Positions 23,850 through 31,773 of a DNA stretch of 64,000 nt are shown in pieces. Positions within the stretch are counted from its first letter, which is position 1, and the number at the start of each line of letters is the position of its first letter. The DNA comes from VRUE01 sp963824705. Lineage in GTDB: Bacteria; Actinomycetota; Thermoleophilia; Solirubrobacterales; 70-9. Location of the stretch: NCBI GenBank assembly GCA_963824705.1, contig CAWGQE010000003.1, positions 2,356,001-2,420,000 of the forward strand, read 5' to 3'. Both the position numbers and the translations under genes were made by a program. The notes under the pieces were generated by a model. That model saw only the letters and a list, made by a program, of their open reading frames with translations, had not been told where the DNA came from and searched no databases.

Positions 23850-23874
23850 AGCACACCTATGCTCTTCGCCCTCC
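23784..23874 (-). tRNA. Class II tRNA-like gene, 8/4 cloverleaf, anticodon GAC, probable serine-type body
   Basis: 91 bases fold into a cloverleaf with 8-bp acceptor (GGAGGGCG/CGCCCTCC), 4-bp D stem (GAGC/GCTC) with GG in the loop, 5-bp anticodon stem (GACAG/CTGTC), loop CTGACGT, long variable arm (CCGGC-7-GCCGG), 4-bp T stem (CCGG/CCGG) and canonical T loop TTCGAGT. The discriminator is G and CCA is not encoded. The long variable arm and G73 are seryl-tRNA features, yet the loop reads GAC (valine codons). The 8+4 arrangement replaces the normal 7+5 and matches the published class of non-canonical allo-tRNAs. U8 is missing. A promoter at the right distance and a terminator suggest expression. 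A pseudogene remains possible. Confidence 0.65.
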
Positions 23875-23895
23875 TGCCGACAACGCTAGCAGTGA

Positions 23896-23923
23896 AAATT
23901 AACCCCACAATCCACTGAGTCAA
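23896..23923 (-). promoter_or_regulatory. Sigma70-type promoter for the tRNA-like gene
   Basis: Reverse strand: -35 TTGACT (23918-23923), 16-base spacer, -10 TAATTT (23896-23901). The predicted start is about 15 bases upstream of the first tRNA base. The block 23890-23960 is clearly AT-rich compared with the rest of the window, as expected of a strong promoter region. It otherwise contains no gene. Confidence 0.6.
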
Positions 23924-23962
23924 ACTGACACACTAAATTTTCACTTCCGTTTGAGTTTGGTG

Positions 23963-24508
23963 TCAAAACGGGAGTGAATCGGCGATTTCACCGAGTCTCG
24001 GAGCCTGCTTGTCGCGCTCACTCAGCAGCGGATCGTCCACCGGCCACTCGACGCCTACGTCCGGGTCGTCCCAGGCGATTCCCGACTCGGTTGCCGGGTC
24101 GTAGGTGCTGGAGCAGAGGTAGGTGACGTCGGCTTCCTCGCTGAGCACGGCGAAGCCGTGGCCGAAGCCGACTGGGACGAAGAGCTGGCGGTGGGCCTCG
24201 TCGTCGAGCTCGTGCCCCTCCCACTGGCCGTAGGTGGGCGAGTCGCGGCGCAGGTCGACAGCGACGTCGAAGATCTTTCCGCGCGGGCAGCGGACCAGCT
24301 TCGCCTGGCCCGGCTCGGTCTGGAAGTGGAGGCCGCGCAGCGTCCCGCGCGAGGAGCGCGAGTGGTTGTGCTGGACGAACTCGACCTCGATGCCCAGCTC
24401 GGCCCAGCTGTCTCGCCTGTAGGTCTCGACCATGAAGCCGCGCGAGTCGCCGTGAACCTCGGGCTCAAGCAGGACGACGCCGCCAAGCTTCGTTGGGAGA
24501 ACTTTCAT
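23963..24508 (-). CDS. rfbC: dTDP-4-dehydrorhamnose 3,5-epimerase
   Basis: 181 residues from ATG 24508. Third step of dTDP-L-rhamnose synthesis: double epimerisation of dTDP-4-keto-6-deoxyglucose. Cupin fold with FVQHNHSRSSRGTLRGLHFQ (catalytic His of the RGLHxQ motif), GKIFDVAVDLRRDSPTYGQW and FVPVGFGHGFAVLSEEADVTY, all standard RmlC motifs. Length is normal. It lies apart from rfbB by a 141-base gap containing a nested hairpin, yet in the same order and strand as rfbB, rfbD and rfbA. Only a weak ribosome-binding site is visible. Confidence 0.96.
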   Translation of the reverse strand: MKVLPTKLGGVVLLEPEVHGDSRGFMVETYRRDSWAELGIEVEFVQHNHSRSSRGTLRGLHFQTEPGQAKLVRCPRGKIFDVAVDLRRDSPTYGQWEGHELDDEAHRQLFVPVGFGHGFAVLSEEADVTYLCSSTYDPATESGIAWDDPDVGVEWPVDDPLLSERDKQAPRLGEIADSLPF

Positions 24509-24539
24509 GCGGAGTAGGAGCGGCCCCGAAAACCAAGCA

Positions 24540-24598
24540 GATCGGGGGACGCAGGGAGTGAGGTGAGGGGAGCGCACTGTTCAGTGCGTGACCCGATC
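24540..24598 (-). other. Nested hairpin in the rfbB-rfbC gap
   Basis: The outer stem GATCGGG/CCCGATC (24540-24546 with 24592-24598) encloses a perfect inner stem CGCACTG-TT-CAGTGCG (24573-24588). It lies in the 141-base non-coding stretch upstream of rfbC, on the transcript running from rfbB. Possible processing site, attenuator or dispersed repeat. No open frame with coding features is seen here. Confidence 0.55.
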
Positions 24599-24649
24599 CG
24601 AGCGACTGAGGACCCCGAGATGCGCCGGTTTGCAGGAGCCGCCATCGAG

Positions 24650-25633
24650 TTAACCCAATGCCTTCCCGTACTGCTTCTCGTAGTACTCGCGATACTCGCC
24701 GGAGCGGATCGGGCTCCACCACTCCTCGTTCTCGCGGTACCACTCGACGGTGCGCTCGAGGCCCTCGGCGAAGTGAACCCGGGCCTCCCAACCGAGCTCA
24801 TCCCGGAGCTTCTGCGAGGAGAGCGAGTAGCGGCGGTCGTGTCCCGGCCGGTCGGTGACGTACTCGATCTGCGACTCGGCGCCGCCGCTCAGCTCGATCA
24901 CCCGCTTGACCACCTCGATGTTCTCGCACTCGTCGGGGCCGCCGACGTTGTAGGCCTCGCCCGGGCGTCCGTTGATCAGCACCGCGTGGATGCCGCGGCA
25001 GAAGTCCTCGACGTAGAGCCAGTTGCGCACTTGCCTTCCGTCCCCGTAAACGGGCAGCGAGTCACCGTGGATCGCGTTGAGGACCATCAGCGGGATCAGC
25101 TTCTCCGGGTACTGGCGCGGGCCGTAGTTGTTGGAGCCGCGCACGATCGAGGCCTCGGTCCCGTAGGTGTGGAAGTGGGCCGAGACGAGCAGGTCGCCGG
25201 CGGCCTTGGTCGCCGAGTAGGGCGAGGAGGGGTCGAGCGGCGAGGTCTCGGTGAAGGAGCCGGAATCGATCGAGCCGTAGACCTCGTCGGTGGAGACCTG
25301 CAGGTAACGACCGATGCCGAGCTCGCGGGCCGCGTCGAGTAGCGTGCCGGTGCCGATCACGTGGGTGCGAGCGAAGGCGTCCTGGTCGTCGATCGAGCGG
25401 TCGACGTGCGACTCGGCGGCGAAGTTGACGACCGCGTCGCAACCCTCCATCGCCTCGCGCACGATCGCCGGGTCCTCGATCCCGCCGACGACGAGGTCGG
25501 CGCCCTCGGGCAGGTTCTCGCGACGACCGGCGTAGGTGAGCTTGTCGAGCACCCGCACCTCGTGCTCGTCGCCGATCAAGCGCACGTAGGTGGAGCCGAT
25601 GAAGCCGGCGGCGCCGGTGACGAGGATCTTCAT
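24650..25633 (-). CDS. rfbB: dTDP-glucose 4,6-dehydratase
   Basis: 327 residues. Second step of dTDP-L-rhamnose synthesis, an extended SDR using tightly bound NAD. MKILVTGAAGFIGSTYVR gives the GxxGxxG loop; FAAESHVDRSIDD, STDEVYG, YSATKAAGD (YxxxK) and RGSNNYGPRQYPEKLIP are hallmark RmlB motifs. Catalytic Asp-Glu follow the Thr in S-T-D-E. Its start codon overlaps the rfbD stop by four bases (ATGA), so rfbA, rfbD and rfbB form an operon. Confidence 0.97.
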   Translation of the reverse strand: MKILVTGAAGFIGSTYVRLIGDEHEVRVLDKLTYAGRRENLPEGADLVVGGIEDPAIVREAMEGCDAVVNFAAESHVDRSIDDQDAFARTHVIGTGTLLDAARELGIGRYLQVSTDEVYGSIDSGSFTETSPLDPSSPYSATKAAGDLLVSAHFHTYGTEASIVRGSNNYGPRQYPEKLIPLMVLNAIHGDSLPVYGDGRQVRNWLYVEDFCRGIHAVLINGRPGEAYNVGGPDECENIEVVKRVIELSGGAESQIEYVTDRPGHDRRYSLSSQKLRDELGWEARVHFAEGLERTVEWYRENEEWWSPIRSGEYREYYEKQYGKALG

Positions 25634-26484
25634 GCCGCGGCCTCGGTCTCGGCGCGGCGCTGGGACAGGTAGGCGGCGAGCCCCTCCTGCCAGGAGGGCA
25701 GCTCGATCGCGTGCTCGCGCTGGCTTGTCAGCGCCGAGTAAGCGGGGCGCGGGGCCGGGCGGCCGAGCATCTCGGTGGTCGCCGACATCACTTTGCACTC
25801 CACGTTGGCCTGCTCGAAGATCTCGCGCGCGAACTCATACCAGGAGCAGTTGCCGGCGGCGGCCATGTGGTGGATGCCGAACTCGACCCCCTCGATCAGG
25901 CGGACGATGCCGTAGGCGAGGTGCCAGGTGTAGGTGGGCGAGCCGACCTGGTCGCGGACGACGAGGACCTCGCCGTGGTCGGCGGCGAGGCGCAGCATCG
26001 TCTCGACGAAGTTGGGACCGCCGGTACCGAAGAGCCAGGCGGAGCGGACGACGAAGTGGCGCTTGTTGGCGACACGGGTCGCCTCCTCCCCGGCCAGCTT
26101 GCTGCGGCCGTAGGCGGAGAGCGGCGCGGTCTGATCGGTTTCGACATAGGGCGCGCCCTTGCTGCCGTCGAAGACGTAGTCGCTGCCGACGTAGACGACC
26201 GAGGCGCCGACCGCCGCAGCCGCGGCGGCCACGTTGCCGGCGCCCGCGCCGTTGATCGCCGTGGCCTCCTGCTCGGCCTCCTCGGCCCCGTCGACGTCGG
26301 TCCAGGCGGCGCAGTTGATGACGACGTCGGGACGCTCGCCCTCGACCTTGGCGCTGACCGCGGCGGCGTCGCCGATGTCGAGCTCGGCGTGGCCATAGCC
26401 GACCACCTGATGGCCGGCGTTGCCCGCGGCGAGCATCACGTCGCGGCCCAGCATCCCGGCGGCGCCGGTGACGAGGAGCTTCAT
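25630..26484 (-). CDS. rfbD: dTDP-4-dehydrorhamnose reductase
   Basis: 284 residues. Final step to dTDP-L-rhamnose, using NAD(P)H. MKLLVTGAAGMLGRDV, VVINCAAWTDVDGAE, YVGSDYVFDGSKGAPY and YGRSKLAGEEA (YxxxK) are characteristic RmlD motifs. Normal length. Four-base overlap with rfbB downstream and 13 bases after rfbA, so translation is coupled within the cluster. Confidence 0.96.
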   Translation of the reverse strand: MKLLVTGAAGMLGRDVMLAAGNAGHQVVGYGHAELDIGDAAAVSAKVEGERPDVVINCAAWTDVDGAEEAEQEATAINGAGAGNVAAAAAAVGASVVYVGSDYVFDGSKGAPYVETDQTAPLSAYGRSKLAGEEATRVANKRHFVVRSAWLFGTGGPNFVETMLRLAADHGEVLVVRDQVGSPTYTWHLAYGIVRLIEGVEFGIHHMAAAGNCSWYEFAREIFEQANVECKVMSATTEMLGRPAPRPAYSALTSQREHAIELPSWQEGLAAYLSQRRAETEAAA

Positions 26485-26497
26485 CGGCCGGCGCCCA

Positions 26498-27574
26498 TCA
26501 GATGATCTTGATCTCCGACTTGTCGCCGACCAGCATCCGCAGCGTCTTCGGCATCCCGTCACTGCGGGTCAGCTTCACTTCGCGGCCGAGCAGGCTGGCC
26601 TCCATGCGGGTGCCGAGGTCTTCGACGACGGAGCCGGCGAGGACTATCGAGTGCTCGATTTCGGAGCGGCAGATCTTCACGTCCTCGCCGATCGAGGTAT
26701 AGGGGCCGACGTAGGCGCCCTCGATCCTCGCGCCGGCGCCGATCACAGCCGGGCCGCGGACGACGGAGCCGCTCACCTTCGCGCCGGCCTCGACCACGAC
26801 CCTCCCCTCGACCCGCGAGTCGGCGTCGATCTCGCCGTCGAGGCGTGTCTCGATCTCCTCGAGGACGAGGCGGTTGGCCTCAAGCATGTCGGCGAGCTGA
26901 CCGGTGTCCTTCCACCAGCCGCTGACCACCTCGGACTGGACCTTGTGGCCGTCCTCGATCAGGCCCTGGATCGCCTCGGTGATCTCCAGCTCGCCGCGCC
27001 ATGAGGGCACCAGCGCGCGCGCGGCATCGAAGATCGGCGGGCCGAAGAGGTAGACACCGACCAGGGCGAGGTTCGAGGGGGGGTCTTTCGGCTTCTCGAC
27101 CAGGCGGACGATGCGGTCGCCGTCAAGCTCGGCGACGCCATAAGAGCTGGGGTCGGAGACGGGCGTGAGCAGGATCAGCGCATCCGGCCCGGCCTCGCGG
27201 AAGGTCGCGACGAGGCCGCGCAGGCCGTCGGCGAGCAGGTTGTCGCCGAGGTACATGACGAAGGACGAACCGCCGATGAACTCCTCGGCAGTGAGCACGG
27301 CGTGGGCGAGCCCGGCCGGCTTGTCCTGGACGATGTAGGTGATCTCGGCCCCGAACCGGGAGCCGTCGCCGGCCGCCTCGCGGATCTCGTCGCCGGTCTC
27401 CGGGGCGATGATGATCCCGATCTCGGTCACCCCGGCGTCGACCAGCGCCTCGATCCCGTAGAAGAGCACGGGCTTGTTGGCGACGGGCACGAGCTGCTTC
27501 GCCGAAGTGTGAGTGATGGGCCGCAGGCGAGTGCCCGCCCCACCGGAGAGAATCAGTCCCTTAAGGGGCTCCAT
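26498..27574 (-). CDS. rfbA: Glucose-1-phosphate thymidylyltransferase (long form)
   Basis: 358 residues. First step of the pathway: dTTP + glucose-1-phosphate to dTDP-glucose. The N-terminal nucleotidyltransferase has LILSGGAGTRLRPIT and the metal-binding LGDNLL segment. GWWKDTGQ is typical. The C-terminal ~110 residues form a left-handed beta-helix with hexapeptide-like repeats (VEGRVVVEAGAKVSGSVV), giving the long archaeal/actinobacterial-type architecture rather than the ~290-residue RmlA. First gene of the rfbA-rfbD-rfbB-rfbC series, divergent from the coiled-coil gene at 27659. Confidence 0.95.
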   Translation of the reverse strand: MEPLKGLILSGGAGTRLRPITHTSAKQLVPVANKPVLFYGIEALVDAGVTEIGIIIAPETGDEIREAAGDGSRFGAEITYIVQDKPAGLAHAVLTAEEFIGGSSFVMYLGDNLLADGLRGLVATFREAGPDALILLTPVSDPSSYGVAELDGDRIVRLVEKPKDPPSNLALVGVYLFGPPIFDAARALVPSWRGELEITEAIQGLIEDGHKVQSEVVSGWWKDTGQLADMLEANRLVLEEIETRLDGEIDADSRVEGRVVVEAGAKVSGSVVRGPAVIGAGARIEGAYVGPYTSIGEDVKICRSEIEHSIVLAGSVVEDLGTRMEASLLGREVKLTRSDGMPKTLRMLVGDKSEIKII

Positions 27575-27658
27575 TGCGAGGCTGCAACCCTACTGCGCCC
27601 CGATCGCTTCGGCGGCCGCGCGGGGAAGCTGCAGGACTCGTGGCTACGATAGGCCGCG

Positions 27659-27889
27659 ATGAGCGCCGCAGCGCAGACGAGCAACGAGGCCGAGGCCAGG
27701 CACCGGGCCGAGCTGGACGCCCAGCGCGAGGAGTTCCACCGCGAGCTCAGCCGCCGCGCCTTCCGCATCGGCGAACTCGAGGAAGAAGTGCACAAGGTGG
27801 CCCAGACGTATGAGACCTCGCTGAGCTGGCGGATCACCAAGCCGGTGCGCTCGGTCAAGACCGTGCTGGCGAAGCTACGCCGGGGCTGA
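27659..27889 (+). CDS. Small coiled-coil protein with LSWR-x-TKP motif
   Basis: 76 residues. A charged coiled coil (residues 8-47) is followed by the motif YETSLSWRITKPVRSV and a basic C-terminus. The same module, YEATLSWRLTKPLRRL after a coiled coil, ends the GT4 protein at 54495-55823, and such tails are common at the ends of actinobacterial glycosyltransferases. It stops four bases before the GT2 gene at 27894, so it is probably translated with it and may tether or pair with it. Too short for a catalytic role. Real gene judged from context, codon use and the shared motif. Confidence 0.7.
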   Translation: MSAAAQTSNEAEARHRAELDAQREEFHRELSRRAFRIGELEEEVHKVAQTYETSLSWRITKPVRSVKTVLAKLRRG

Positions 27890-27893
27890 GCCG

Positions 27894-29666
27894 ATGCCAA
27901 GAGACGCTCGGATGCTCAAATCGATCCTCCCGCCGCGCCTGTTCGCCTTCCTGCGCCGGCTCAGGGACCTCAGCCGCCGCCTCCGTCAGGAGCTTCACCT
28001 CAACCGGCCGAAGGCCCGCCGCGAAGCCGCCCTGCAGGAAGTCGAGGCGCTCGAGTCGCGGCCGACGATCTCGTTGGCGATGCCCACCTACAAGTCCGAC
28101 CTCGGCTACCTCGTCAAGGCGATCGAGTCGGTGCGGGCGCAGCACTACCGCGAGTGGGAGCTGTGCGTCGTCGACGACGGCTCCGGACAGCCGGAGCTGG
28201 TCGCGGTGCTCCAGCGCTACGCCGACGCCGATCCGCGGATCAAGTTCGAGGCGGCCGAGAACCGTGGCATCTCCGGCGCCACCAACGCGGCGATGGCGAT
28301 GTGCGAGGGCGAGTTCGTCGGCTTCATCGACCACGACGACGAGCTGACGCCGGACGCCCTGCTGCGCGTCGCCCAAGCCCTGGTCGCCGACCCCGAGCTC
28401 GACGCCGTCTACTCCGACTCCGACAAGCTGACCCTGCACGGCGTCCGCGCCGACCCCTTCCTCAAGCCCGACTGGTCGCCCGTCTACGCCCTCGGCGCGA
28501 TGTACATCGGCCACCTGCTGGTCGTGCGCCGCACGGTCGCCGAAGCCGCCGGCGGCTTCGACTCCGCCTTCGACACGATCCAGGACTTCGAGTTCTTCCT
28601 GCGGGTCTCCGAGCGCACCGATCGCATCCACCACATTCCCCAGACGCTCTACCACTGGCGGGCGATCCCGGGCAGCATCGCCGCCGGGACCGACCAGAAG
28701 TCCGGCGTCGAGGAGCTCCAGGCCAGAGCGGTCAGCGACCACCTGGGACGACGGGGTATCGACGCCAAAGCGATCCCCCACCCGGCGATCCCACACCGCG
28801 CCGTCCTCGCTCCGCGCAACGGCTCCGCGCCGGCGCCGAAGGTCAGCGTCGTGATCGCCCAGGGAGGCGGGGACGGCGGCCTGAGGCGACTGCTCGGCTC
28901 GCTCTTCGAACGGACCACGTACCCCGATTTCGAGACGATCGTCATCGGTGGCGCGGGGCATCCCGGCCAGAGCGATGACAGGCGGATCGCCCGGGTGGCA
29001 AGCGATCCTGGCCCCTTCAGGCGCGGGCCCGCCAACAACGCCGGCGCCGCGGCAGCCAAGGGTGAGTACCTGCTCTTCCTCGGCGAAGACATCGAGATCG
29101 TCGAGCCCGACTGGATCGAGCAGCTCCTCCTCCACGCCGGCCTGCCGGGCGTGGGCGCTGTCGGCCCGCTGCTGGCACGCCCCGACGGCCTGGTCGACCA
29201 GGCGGGCGTCGCGATCGGGCTGCGCGATCCCGCCAGCCCGATGCTGAGCGGCTTCCCCGCCAACGGCGACGGCTACTACGGCGCGCTGCCCTGCGCCCGC
29301 GAGGTCTCGGCGCTCGGCGCCGACTGCCTGCTCGTCGGCAAGGCCGATTTCGACGCCGAGCACGGCTTCAACGAGTTCTACCGCTCCCAGTACGAGGATT
29401 TCGACCTCTGCCAGCGCCTGGCGAAAAGAGGGCTCAAGTCCGTCTATGCACCGCGGCCACGACTCGTCAACCACCGCTCGCCGGCGGCCCGGCGCGCCGG
29501 CACCGACGCCGTCGACCGCGCCCTCTTCGTCGACTGCTGGTATGACGAGCTGATGCGGGGCGACCCCTACTTCAACCCCGGCTTCGCTCAGCATCTGGCC
29601 GACTACGTGCCGGCGGCATGGCGCGAACGCGTCTACCGTGCGACGGCGCCGTTGGGGAAGCGTTAG
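27894..29666 (+). CDS. Two-domain GT2 glycosyltransferase
   Basis: 590 residues. A basic N-terminal helix region is followed by a GT-A domain: SLAMPTYKSDLGYLVKAIESV, LCVVDDGSGQPEL, and FIDHDDELTPDALLRVA with the D-x-D-like DHDDE. A second GT2-like module lies around residues 320-560 (VSVVIAQGGGDGGLRRLL, YLLFLGEDIEIVEPDWIEQLL, FNEFYRSQYEDFDLCQRLAK). Architecture resembles polymer-forming transferases with two catalytic sites. Cytoplasmic, acting on nucleotide sugars. First large gene of an operon with GT4 and methyltransferase genes. Confidence 0.88.
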   Translation: MPRDARMLKSILPPRLFAFLRRLRDLSRRLRQELHLNRPKARREAALQEVEALESRPTISLAMPTYKSDLGYLVKAIESVRAQHYREWELCVVDDGSGQPELVAVLQRYADADPRIKFEAAENRGISGATNAAMAMCEGEFVGFIDHDDELTPDALLRVAQALVADPELDAVYSDSDKLTLHGVRADPFLKPDWSPVYALGAMYIGHLLVVRRTVAEAAGGFDSAFDTIQDFEFFLRVSERTDRIHHIPQTLYHWRAIPGSIAAGTDQKSGVEELQARAVSDHLGRRGIDAKAIPHPAIPHRAVLAPRNGSAPAPKVSVVIAQGGGDGGLRRLLGSLFERTTYPDFETIVIGGAGHPGQSDDRRIARVASDPGPFRRGPANNAGAAAAKGEYLLFLGEDIEIVEPDWIEQLLLHAGLPGVGAVGPLLARPDGLVDQAGVAIGLRDPASPMLSGFPANGDGYYGALPCAREVSALGADCLLVGKADFDAEHGFNEFYRSQYEDFDLCQRLAKRGLKSVYAPRPRLVNHRSPAARRAGTDAVDRALFVDCWYDELMRGDPYFNPGFAQHLADYVPAAWRERVYRATAPLGKR

Positions 29667-29674
29667 GGCAGACG

Positions 29675-30859
29675 ATGCGAGTCCTCTTCATCTACTTCGG
29701 CCCGTTCGACGTCAACAGCGGGATCCAGGCCTACCACTTCGGCAACGAGCTGACCGACTTGGGCTGGGAGGTCACGGTCGCCGGGCACGGCGACCCGGCG
29801 CGCGCCCTGGTCGTCGGCGAGCCGCGCTTCGAGTGCATCTCCCACGACGACCTCGACCGCAAGCTCGGCGAGATGCGCCGCGACCCCAAGGAGACGATCG
29901 TCGTCGGCTGGACCCCGCGCGAGACGGTGCGGCGGATGACGATGGAGGCGGTGCGCCGGCTGGGCGTTCCCTACGTGATCCACCTCGAGGACAACGAGGA
30001 GCTGTTGATCGAGTCGGCGACGGGTCGCTCGCTGGCCGAACTGCAGCGGCTGCCGTTGAGGCAGCAGGACAGCATCGCGCCCCCGGGCCTGATCCACCCC
30101 ACCCACCACCGCGAGTTCCTCGACGGTGCCGCGGGCATAACCGTGATCACCGAGGCGCTCAACCAGTTCAACCGGGCCGGACGGCCGCACGCCGTGGCCC
30201 GCCCGGGCATCGACCTCGAGCGCTTCCGACCCGACCTGGAGGCGCCGCCGCGGGACGAGTTCGGGCTCAGCGCCGACGACTTCGTCCTCGTCTACCACGG
30301 CACGATCCACTACGCCAACCAACACGAGATGCTGAGCCTCTACCTCGCGGTCAAGCTGCTGCAGCGTCGCGGCAAGCGGGTGCGGCTGGTGCGGCTCGGC
30401 CACACCGAGTTCGGCGGGCCCGACCCGCGCTCTTTCCGCGCCCTCGGCGACGGCGTGATCGAGCTCGGCCCGATCCCATGGCGCGACATCCCCGCCTACC
30501 TGGCGCTCGCCGACGCCTACGTCCAGCCCGGGCCCCCCGACGACTTCAACCGCTACCGGCTCCCCTCCAAGCTGCCGGAGTTCCTGGCGATGGGACGGCC
30601 AGTTATCTTGCCGCACTGCAACATCGGCAATGACCTGAAGCACGGAGAGGACGCACTCTTGCTGGAGCAGGGCAACGCAATGGAGATCGTCGTTCGGATC
30701 GAAGAGCTGCTCGCCGACCGCGAGCTGGCGACCCGACTCGGCGCCGGCGCGCGGCGTTTCGCCGCCGAGCAGCTGAGCTGGCGGGCGAACGCGGAAGGGC
30801 TCGCCCACTTCCTGCGCGAGTGCTCGGCCGCCGGGCGACCGGTGGGGTCCTCCGCATGA
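29675..30859 (+). CDS. GT4-like glycosyltransferase (GT-B fold)
   Basis: 394 residues from ATG 29675. The N-terminal Rossmann domain starts MRVLFIYFGPFDVNSGIQAYHFGNEL. The C-terminal domain contains FVLVYHGTIHYANQHEM, the GPIPWRDIPAYLALADAYVQPG stretch and KLPEFLAMGRPVILPH, corresponding to the donor-binding E-x7-E region of GT4 enzymes, here with one Glu clearly present. Uses a nucleotide sugar in the cytoplasm. Its stop overlaps the next start (ATGA), so the methyltransferase is translationally coupled. Confidence 0.83.
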   Translation: MRVLFIYFGPFDVNSGIQAYHFGNELTDLGWEVTVAGHGDPARALVVGEPRFECISHDDLDRKLGEMRRDPKETIVVGWTPRETVRRMTMEAVRRLGVPYVIHLEDNEELLIESATGRSLAELQRLPLRQQDSIAPPGLIHPTHHREFLDGAAGITVITEALNQFNRAGRPHAVARPGIDLERFRPDLEAPPRDEFGLSADDFVLVYHGTIHYANQHEMLSLYLAVKLLQRRGKRVRLVRLGHTEFGGPDPRSFRALGDGVIELGPIPWRDIPAYLALADAYVQPGPPDDFNRYRLPSKLPEFLAMGRPVILPHCNIGNDLKHGEDALLLEQGNAMEIVVRIEELLADRELATRLGAGARRFAAEQLSWRANAEGLAHFLRECSAAGRPVGSSA

Positions 30860-31743
30860 GCGCGTCGACCCAGGCGAAGCGCCTGCGGGCGACGGCGGCA
30901 CGCTCGCCGCTGCTGCGCAGGCTCGCCGGGAAGGCGGCCCTCTACGCGCCTTCGAGCGCGACCCCGGGCGCCAACGCGTCGGCCTGGACGATCGCCGACA
31001 GCTCGCTCTGGCCAATCGCCGAGCGCTACGACGAAGCCTTCGCGCTGCCGGAGATCTCCTACGGCACGGTGCGCGATTTCGCCGACAGCGCCGACCACAT
31101 GACCGGCCTGGCCGGAGCCAGCTTCGACATGAAGGACCTGCAACGCTGCTGGATGGTCAAGGCGATCCTCGGCAACGCCGAGCGCGGCTCGCGGATCCTC
31201 GAGATCGGCGCGGGCGAGCCGCTGGTGGCTGGAATGCTCTCCCGCCTCGGCTACGACGTGACCGTGGTCGACGACTACCAGGGCGGCGGCAACGGGCCGC
31301 GCGAGTTCAAACGCTTCCAGACCGCCTACCCCGACGTGCACTTCGTCCGTGAGCTGTTCCCGCCCAGCGAGCCGCTCGGCGACGACTTTGCCGCGGTCTT
31401 CTCGATCTCCGTGCTCGAGCACGTGCCGCTCGACCTGGTCGCGAACGTGGTCGAAACCGGCCATGCGCTGGTGCAGAAGCAGGGCGGCTGCTCGATCCAC
31501 GCCGTCGACCATGTGCTCGCCGGCTGGGGAGCCGACGAGCACCGCGAGAAACTGGATCGCATCGTCTCCGGCCTGGGCCTCTCCGGGGAGGATCTGGCGG
31601 AGCAGATCGGCGCGATGGAGAGCGACCCCGAGACCTACTTCGTCTCCGCCGAGGCGCACAACCGCTGGCGCGGCGACCTGCCCTACGACCAGTACACGAT
31701 GCGCCGCATCGGCTCGGTCAACCTGTTCCGCCCCGCCGGCTGA
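30856..31743 (+). CDS. SAM-dependent methyltransferase (class I)
   Basis: 295 residues. Motif I is ILEIGAGEPLVAGMLSRLGYDVTVVDDY; motif IV-like segment FAAVFSISVLEHVPLDLV follows. The order and spacing fit class I Rossmann methyltransferases that modify sugars or lipid-linked glycans. Four-base overlap with the upstream GT4 gene suggests it methylates the product of those transferases, for example as a chain-capping or decorating step; this is inference. No signal peptide. Confidence 0.82.
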   Translation: MSASTQAKRLRATAARSPLLRRLAGKAALYAPSSATPGANASAWTIADSSLWPIAERYDEAFALPEISYGTVRDFADSADHMTGLAGASFDMKDLQRCWMVKAILGNAERGSRILEIGAGEPLVAGMLSRLGYDVTVVDDYQGGGNGPREFKRFQTAYPDVHFVRELFPPSEPLGDDFAAVFSISVLEHVPLDLVANVVETGHALVQKQGGCSIHAVDHVLAGWGADEHREKLDRIVSGLGLSGEDLAEQIGAMESDPETYFVSAEAHNRWRGDLPYDQYTMRRIGSVNLFRPAG

Positions 31744-31773
31744 ACCCTGCCAGTCGTAGCTGACGCGGACGAC

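Noticed and set aside
23652..23880. tmRNA or selenocysteine tRNA
   Set aside because: No tag-peptide frame or pseudoknot series for tmRNA; anticodon is not UCA, the T stem is 4 bp rather than 5, and no selA or selB gene is in the window.
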